Source: Cryptomeria japonica
Taxonomy: Eukaryota; Streptophyta; Pinopsida; Cupressales; Cupressaceae
Assembly (NCBI RefSeq): GCF_030272615.1
Contig: NC_081406.1
Span: forward strand, 184,301,770 to 184,365,769
Direction: 5' to 3'
Length of the DNA stretch: 64,000 nt
Shown: piece after piece, positions 57,968-64,000 of the stretch
Numbering within the stretch: position 1 is the first letter of the stretch
Layout: the number at the start of each line of letters is the position of its first letter
Position numbers and translations under genes: made by a program
Notes under the pieces: generated by a model
Seen by the model: the letters and a program-made list of their open reading frames with translations, nothing else
The model's database searches: none
What the model was told of the DNA's origin: nothing

Positions 57968-58498
57968 TCGGTAAAGGTATGAAGGGACTGCATTCTCTCA
58001 AGGTTAAATCTTAACAGTTCCTATTTTATCATGTACTTAATTCAAATCTGCATAATTAAGATGTAATAGTAAGTTTGAAATTATATCAAAGTCTTTTGAA
58101 GCACTATACAAGAAAACTTTCAAGTCGGAGAATACAGGAAACCTGTCTAGTCGGTGAATGAAGTTTGGTTACTCGGTTAAAGTAGAAAAAGTAGAACCAA
58201 GTGCATTTAATGTTTTTGACCTAACTCGCACAGAGCCCGATAAGGCATATGGTGTACTCAAAAGGATTTTCACGGTCATTTACACTTACCAAGTTTTCAA
58301 GAGAGCAAAGCAAAGCGAATCTAAGGCGATCAAACCCCCTACAAAGAAAATTCAAGGTATTTACATCAATCTCAACATATTGTTAAGCTAGTTTACGAAT
58401 CTTATCTAGTTGCCATTATCTGCTAAGTATAAAGCGTCAGCTGTTTGAAAATCCTTAAACCCTAAGGATCCTTTGTTAGCTTTTATCTAAAATCTACA
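57968..58498 (+). other. Spacer between gag-like ORF and ORF2, copy B
   Basis: 530 bp in place of pol. A short ORF at 58158-58391 has a partial counterpart in copy A. The 60 bp before ORF2 (AAACCCTAAGGATC onward) are strongly conserved between copies. Confidence 0.5.
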
Positions 58499-61400
58499 AT
58501 GGCGCCCAAGATCCAAGATCCCATAGTTGTCAAGAATGTAGAGAAGCCCTCACTAAAATACTCGTTGACTCCCAAAGTTGCATTTGAATCGAATGACAAA
58601 ACCACTTTTTCACTCATCTCAGACAGAGTGTTATTAGTCGAGGATGTGAGATTCTTCACCAAATGTCGTGTTGAAGAACTCGGTCATGTTGAAATCAAAG
58701 ACACCTATGATGAGCTATGTACCGATGGTAAATTGAATAGCAAGTATGAACACATCAAGATCAAGGGATTAACTGAAGCCCTAACCTATCCCTGTGTGTT
58801 CAAACCCCAATGAGTTAAGTTTGTTCTAAGCAAAGTTCATGATGATTTCATGTGGCTAGAAGAGCAACCATTTAAGATTACCAAGGAAATCATTCATCTG
58901 ATTACCGGTTACCACATTTATGATCATGCCCGAGCCCAAAAGATGATATCACAGAAGGAATTGACTAGTTTAACTGGAGTGGAATCAAATTGTAGAGGAT
59001 TGAAACTGAATAATGTCACAGATGAAGAACTAAAATTTGCCATTAGAGTAATGGGCTACTGCTTCTTCCAATCAGCAAGGGAAAATAGTGTTCCCTATGT
59101 AGCAATAGACCTAGCTTACAAAATTGTGAAAAAGGGAATTAAAATTGACCTATGTGAGGTGTTGCCGAAGAATCTATTTGAAAATATGAACACCATCAGG
59201 AAGTAGAAGAAGAACAACTTGACTAATACTCTAAAGTTTGGATCATTATTGGTATACATGTTTTTCTATTTTGAAAAATTCTTTCCATTAGTCGGTAAAG
59301 TTGTTTGGGAGCTACACCAACCAATCACCCATCAGATAAATGAATTCATTAAGAAGTTAGGAGATAATTTCAATGATATTATGGATGATTACTTCAGTAA
59401 ATTTCAAGAGAAAATGCATAACAGATATAGGATTCCACCCCAGCTAGTGGAGAAATACAAAAATGATATATGTTTTTGAAGTTGACACCGATTACTGTTA
59501 TGTGAATGTTGTGGAACCAAGGACTCAATCTTTGTCACTAATGGGTTACGAGATTGATTTTGACATCACACAAAAGCAAATTGATTCATTTCTCTCATTA
59601 CCAAGACATGCTACTGAGCTAAGGTATGGAACCTATGAGGAAGTAAAGGAAAAGTTAAAAATGAGCATCATAGTACCCAAAGCTACAAGAAAGGCAACAA
59701 AGATGATAAAGGTATTGTCCGAGAAATTCAGAGAAGACTCTTCCTCTATACCTATCAAAGGCACCATTACCATTACCAAAGAGGAATCTGAAGCCCAAGA
59801 GGAATCTGAAGCCCAAGAGGAATCTCAAGCCCAAGAGGAATCTAAAGCCCAAGAGGAATCTCAAGCCCAAGAGGAATCTGAAGCCCAAGAGGAATATAAA
59901 GCCCAAGAAAACAAAGAGTGTTACTGTTCCCAAGATAACAAAGACATACAAGAGATCTACTCAGAGACTCATTTTGGCAAAAGAGTCTAGTGATACCAAA
60001 TCAGAGGATGCAAGCAAATTACAAATTGTCAAAAGCAAGAAGGTAAATATACATAGTGTTGAAAACTTCTGTGCTAATCTGAAAGAATATGGAGGATTTG
60101 GATCATTCAGATATGTCAAGTATGAAACCAGGAATAATGATAAGAAGAGATAAATTGAAGAAGCTGTCATCTGCACACTTCTAAAATTCTGGTTAGCTCC
60201 ATTAGAACTAGCAAATTCACTTCCAAATGAACTTTACTTGCATATTGATAATAGGTGGAAGTATGCAATGGACTCGAAGAAACAAATTAGAGAAAGAAGT
60301 CTGGTTCATCTCTTTCCTGACATGTCAGTAGCTGAAATTAAAGAACATCTGACAACCTACAATTCAAAGTTTCTTGTCAAGAAGAGAGCCTTAAAACTGA
60401 TGAATGGGCTATATATTGAAGTCGAAAATGAGACAAAAGCAAAGTGGTAGGAAATCTTTAAAATCAAGGATGCTAGTGAGCAAGCTGAAATTGAAATTGT
60501 TGATGTCACCGAGCAAGATCCTGATGTTACCGAGCAAGACCTTGCTGACACCATTCAAATAGATGAAGATGTCGTGGATACAGAGGCACCAAAATAGGAA
60601 ATGATAGAAGGCAATGCATATGCAAAACTTGTATCTAGTGAATCAGTCTTGGAACAAGTTTAGCCTTATCCACTCGTCAAGCAACCTATCTCAACCAAAA
60701 CTCCTCATGACATGGAGCAAGGCACCAAAGGTCACAAGTCTACAATAGGAGAAGGTACTACTCAAGTATAGACATCTCAAGCACCTTCTAGCACTACAAA
60801 TGTTGAAACTGAGACACCGAAGGACTCTACAGAGACTAAAGAAACTGATCAAAGTGTTGCCTCTACCAAGCAACCTACCGAGGGTCATCAAGCCTCAAAA
60901 GCCCTTGTCTTAGTTCCATCGGTGAAAGGTAAAGAAAAGAAAGTGAAAAAGCATAGTTTTAAAGTTGATTTGTCAAAACCAATAGTGTTTCCCAATGTAG
61001 ACATATTAAAATTGAAGGGGCAAGCACTCATTGATTTCGGTGAACTATGCAAAGCAAAGGCCAAACAAGAGAAGCAAATGGCCATTCAAAAGAAAAATAA
61101 GGTACTTCATAAGGTGAAAACACTCCTAATAGATATGCTACCTGAAGCTATAGTATCAACAGATGCAGCCATCCACATTCAACTAGATGAACTCCTAACA
61201 AAGATAGAGACATCTGGAGTAGATGCATCAGAGTATTTGAGCAAGCTAAAAGACAAAGAGCTCACTGCAAAAATGATAGAAGAGGTATAGAAAGCTATAG
61301 CTATTAGAAAAGTTAAACTTGTCAAATTTATTGTTGAGTTGACTCCTCAACTCAAGCACATTCTTTATTTATTTCAGAAACTCTGCACATTTTCTTTATT

Positions 61401-61818
61401 CATTAAAGACATTAAGAATAAAACAGAGGCAATTGAGAATGAGATCACCAATCTCTCAAATAAGTTGACCATAGAGCCAAATTTAGTTCAAAATTTTTAT
61501 ACAAAGCTACAAAAGATCATGGCTCAACAATTGGACCTAAGAAATGAAGAACACAAGATCCGGATGGACATAATGACACTTCAGACATTATTCCTTCCTC
61601 ATCTTTCATCCATCCAAGAATAGATTAACCGAGCCACCTCCTTATCTACTACACAAGAGGGAAGCACTCTAGATGGCTTATTATCATTATTGGCTGATAT
61701 TCAAGCACAAAATTCTTTAATAGATAGTGTAAAGAATGCACTCTCTGTTGCTCTCACTGAAGCCTGGACCAAGTACAAATCCATTTTTGATCAGTTACCA
61801 CCCCCAAATGGTAATTAA
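58499..61818 (+). pseudogene. ORF2 of unknown function, copy B
   Basis: From ATG 58499 (MAPKIQDP) to TAA 61816-61818, about 1,106 codons, collinear with copy A. Blocks: N-terminal segment (58499-58810), WLEEQPFKITKEII block (58850-59475), a segment starting FEVDTDYCYVNVVEP (59470-59780), an 18-bp-repeat-encoded EESEAQ array (59781-59906), a middle block (60060-60450), a Thr/Gln/Glu-rich linker (60480-60900) and a helical C-terminus (60922-61800). Breaks: TGA 58811 (Trp in copy A), TAG near 59204, +1 T near 59472, TAG 60448, 60595 and 61621 (all CAG in copy A). TAG at 60661 and 60769 are shared with copy A. No known enzyme motif, signal peptide or clear membrane segment. Possibly an accessory or env-position ORF retained after pol loss. 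Confidence 0.65.
59781..59906 (+). repeat. 18-bp coding minisatellite, 7 copies
   Basis: Units of GAGGAATCTGAAGCCCAA start every 18 bp from 59781, with third- and sixth-codon variants. Copy A has a single unit at the same place (about 2060-2080). The array stays in frame. Confidence 0.95.
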
Positions 61819-62206
61819 GTTTTGATGTTTGTCAAAAAGGGGGAGTGATATGATATAGTATTAGAGGAGTGATACAGTATTTGGGGAGTGTAGCATTCAA
61901 AGCATCAAAGTATAAAATCAAACAATAGGAGTACAGTATATAGGGGGAGTATACCGAGCAGAGCAAGCAGAGTGTCCAAGAGCAGTGAACAGAGTAGTGA
62001 ACAAGATAGTAAGCAAAGCACACAAAACATATCACCAAGAATGTGAAATTAGACCTTTGTACAATATATCGATAAGGGGAGTATATTTGGATATATTATA
62101 TTATTGACTATTGTATATACTGTTAGCATAGTCAAATTTTGCAATTATATAGATTATTGAGTTATAACTTTGAAAGTAGTTTTTGTCAAACATCTCAACT
62201 AACGTC
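61819..62206 (+). other. Purine-tract-rich 3' leader of copy B
   Basis: About 390 bp after ORF2 with four polypurine-like tracts before the functional one: AAAAAGGGGGAG (61834-61845), TTGGGGAGTG (61881), TAGGGGGAGT (61941) and TAAGGGGAGT (about 62073). The first resembles the junction that directly precedes the 3' LTR in many copia elements. Confidence 0.6.
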
Positions 62207-62218
62207 AAAAGGGGAGAT
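62207..62218 (+). other. Polypurine tract of copy B
   Basis: AAAAGGGGAGAT directly before the 3' LTR start TGTTAC at 62219. Confidence 0.85.
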
Positions 62219-63356
62219 TGTTACTACTTATCAAGTTGCCATTAGTTTCATGTCAAAGTTATTCTATATACTATAGTCAGTTATCTCTACTGAGATATTC
62301 AGTCAGTATGCACAGTCCAGTCGGTTATAGAAGAAAGTAGTCTCAAAATGTAGTATACACCGAGTTGTCTATCGAGTATCATTTCATGTCTACTGAGCAG
62401 CAAAGATGACACACTGAGTTAATATACACCGAGTGAAACGTGTTACCAGATTCATTGAACCTGGACATACATATGAAAACGTGTTACAAGATCGAGGCAA
62501 TCTAACCATTATCACATTGGAAATTGCACTTAAAGATTGTGTATGATTTTGAGGTCATCTAACCAATGAAATAATTTGCATGGTTATTCATTCGATAAAT
62601 CATGTTTGTAAGATCGAAGCAATGAATGGATCACCGTCATAAGAGATCTATTTATACAACACGAGTTAAGAATTAAATAGGTGTATGCATGAGTGTAAGA
62701 AGATTGTTATAGAGACATAGAGGTCACTGAGAAGGTTTTCAGAGAATAGTCGAAGAACAGAGTAAACAAAAGGGTTTACCGAGTTAATATATGGGTTACC
62801 GAGGTATGCTATAAGCAAGGTCACTTATTCTGAGCACATAGAATCTGCTATAACATTCCAGATGTAAAGTTGCAAATATTTGTAATGATTTTATTGTAAT
62901 ATTTTGAAGTTGTAAGAGAAACCTTTAACAAGGTAAAAGACTCTAATCAAGTCTATAAATTGTAAAGCCTCTCACTAGGTGCAGCATTTAGATGAAGTGT
63001 TGTAAAATCCTTTAGCATGGTAGATCTAACAAATCTTGTTACTCCTAACAGGGTCAGCTATCATAAATAGCTAAACATGTAGCTCTAACCAAGCACTCTT
63101 TATTATTGCAGTAGTGAAGTTGTGGGTGCCATCCCCACCATAATTTTTCTCTCTAACCAAGAGTTTCTGCATAACCAAAATATATGTGTTATGGAGTGAA
63201 TCATGTATGATTGTTATCTATTTGTTTTAGCTATATATTATGTTACTGCACTATTTGGTTTATGCATAATAGTAAAGTTATTGTTAAAGAAAAGTTTTGG
63301 AGTACTGATTCACCCCTCCCCTCTTAGTACATTAGCTTTCCATATTGGGCCTAACA
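62219..63356 (+). repeat. 3' LTR of copy B
   Basis: 1,138 bp, collinear with 55415-56553. In the first about 230 bp I count about 17 substitutions, mostly transitions. Ends CTAACA, followed by TSD AATAC. Confidence 0.92.
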
Positions 63357-64000
63357 AATACAATGAAAAATACAGTCTTAGAAAGGAATCTTGATATTAA
63401 TGAGGACATTAGAATTTATAGCATTATAACTGATCAAAAGTCACCATCATGGAGGTATCCTTCACAGTCATATGATATAACAAGAATGAATAATATATTG
63501 ATAGCCATCAAAGATTTTGTCACAGTGTTTTATTGTATTATAACAATGATCATGATTATAATTTCAATCCAAATGCCTTCAAAGGAGCAACTTCAACATA
63601 GAATTAGTAGTCCAAGGATAGTTTGCAACCATGGAATTTATAAATAGTTCAAAGTCCAACACAATGAATAATTAAATATTGCTACAACAATTCTTCATGG
63701 ACAATCCATAGCCTTATAACAAATGCACTGATAGGGGCAAAATAGATCACTATTATCATGGGTCTGAGACAATATAAAATGATTAAATTATACAGTTATT
63801 AGCAGTCATAAACTATCTTAGAGGATTGACAAAGAAAAACATAGGTGTTCTCCTCATAGAACATAGAGATATGAAGAAATAACAAGATGTGAGGTAACAG
63901 TTATAAAATTTGGATGAACTCAAATCGACATTTACAAATACAACCTACCCTTTATAATACCTAATTGAAAAAAAGGATGCAATGCAAGTCCTTGTATCAA
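63357..64000. other. Unassigned sequence right of copy B
   Basis: AT-rich with no domain-bearing ORF; continuous with 54471-55414 before the insertion. Nothing recognisable beyond the TSD copy at its left edge. Confidence 0.4.

Larger units (their letters stand above)
55415..63356 (+). mobile_element. Copy B: complete non-autonomous copia-like element with Gag and ORF2
   Basis: LTRs 55415-56553 (1,139 bp) and 62219-63356 (1,138 bp) begin TGTTAC and end CTAACA, flanked by a perfect TSD, AATAC (55410-55414 and 63357-63361). Internal region 5,665 bp: primer site TGGTATCAGAGC, Gag-like ORF, spacer, ORF2, a purine-rich 3' leader and polypurine tract. RT, RNase H and integrase are absent, not just mutated: gag and ORF2 are separated by only 530 bp. 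The family therefore depended on another element. LTRs differ by several percent, so it is older than the 48-kb copia. Confidence 0.93.

Noticed and set aside
1-64000. Inverted copies A and B as arms of one giant inverted-repeat element
   Set aside because: Copy B has its own pair of LTRs and perfect TSD, so the two are independent insertions.

Overview
The window is plant nuclear DNA made almost entirely of LTR retrotransposons, many of them nested. I see no host gene, rRNA, tRNA or CRISPR. Every recognisable protein is a Gag, protease, reverse transcriptase, RNase H, integrase or accessory protein of a plant Ty1/copia or Ty3/gypsy element. Large elements, deep nesting and decay mainly by C-to-T change in CG and CHG contexts point to a large, heavily methylated seed-plant genome. 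A conifer is plausible from the style of the elements, but the species cannot be fixed from the sequence.

Layout. (1) 1-6467, minus strand: copy A of a copia-like element without pol, cut by the window edge. (2) 6468-8139: remnants of copia-type LTRs. (3) 8140-37051, plus strand: an old Ty3/gypsy element with an Athila/Tat-type primer site, near-matching TSDs (TCAGC/TCAAC) and an extra ORF after integrase. Its pol is split by (4) 13633-31461, a 17.8-kb Tat-lineage gypsy element (TSD ATTAC/ATTAT) with Gag, protease, G-patch, RT, two RNase H domains, integrase and an antisense plant-mobile-domain ORF. (5) 37052-38940: copia LTR end, primer site and broken gag, interrupted by (6) 38941-47198, minus strand: a complete non-autonomous element (perfect TSD GTAAG) with one intact ORF of about 1,040 codons carrying protease and G-patch but no capsid, RT or integrase. 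(7) 47199-48013: a possible CACTA-type fragment. (8) 48014-51805, plus: a small, young copia element (TSD CTTGT/CTTGC) encoding Gag and protease fused to an unrelated acidic C-terminus. (9) 51806-55414: a very old gypsy pol remnant split by degenerate repeats. (10) 55415-63356, plus: copy B, a complete relative of copy A (perfect TSD AATAC). (11) 63357-64000: unassigned.

The strongest theme is that all three elements in the right half with both LTRs and matching TSDs lack reverse transcriptase and integrase but keep long Gag, protease or accessory ORFs. They must have moved using enzymes supplied in trans. The A/B family is the least familiar: a coiled-coil Gag with five zinc knuckles, followed by an unrecognised ORF of about 1,100 codons that is conserved between the two copies. 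The 38.9-47.2 kb element uses the same class of primer-binding site as the Tat element and shares its pre-protease and G-patch segments, so a Tat-like element is a credible helper.
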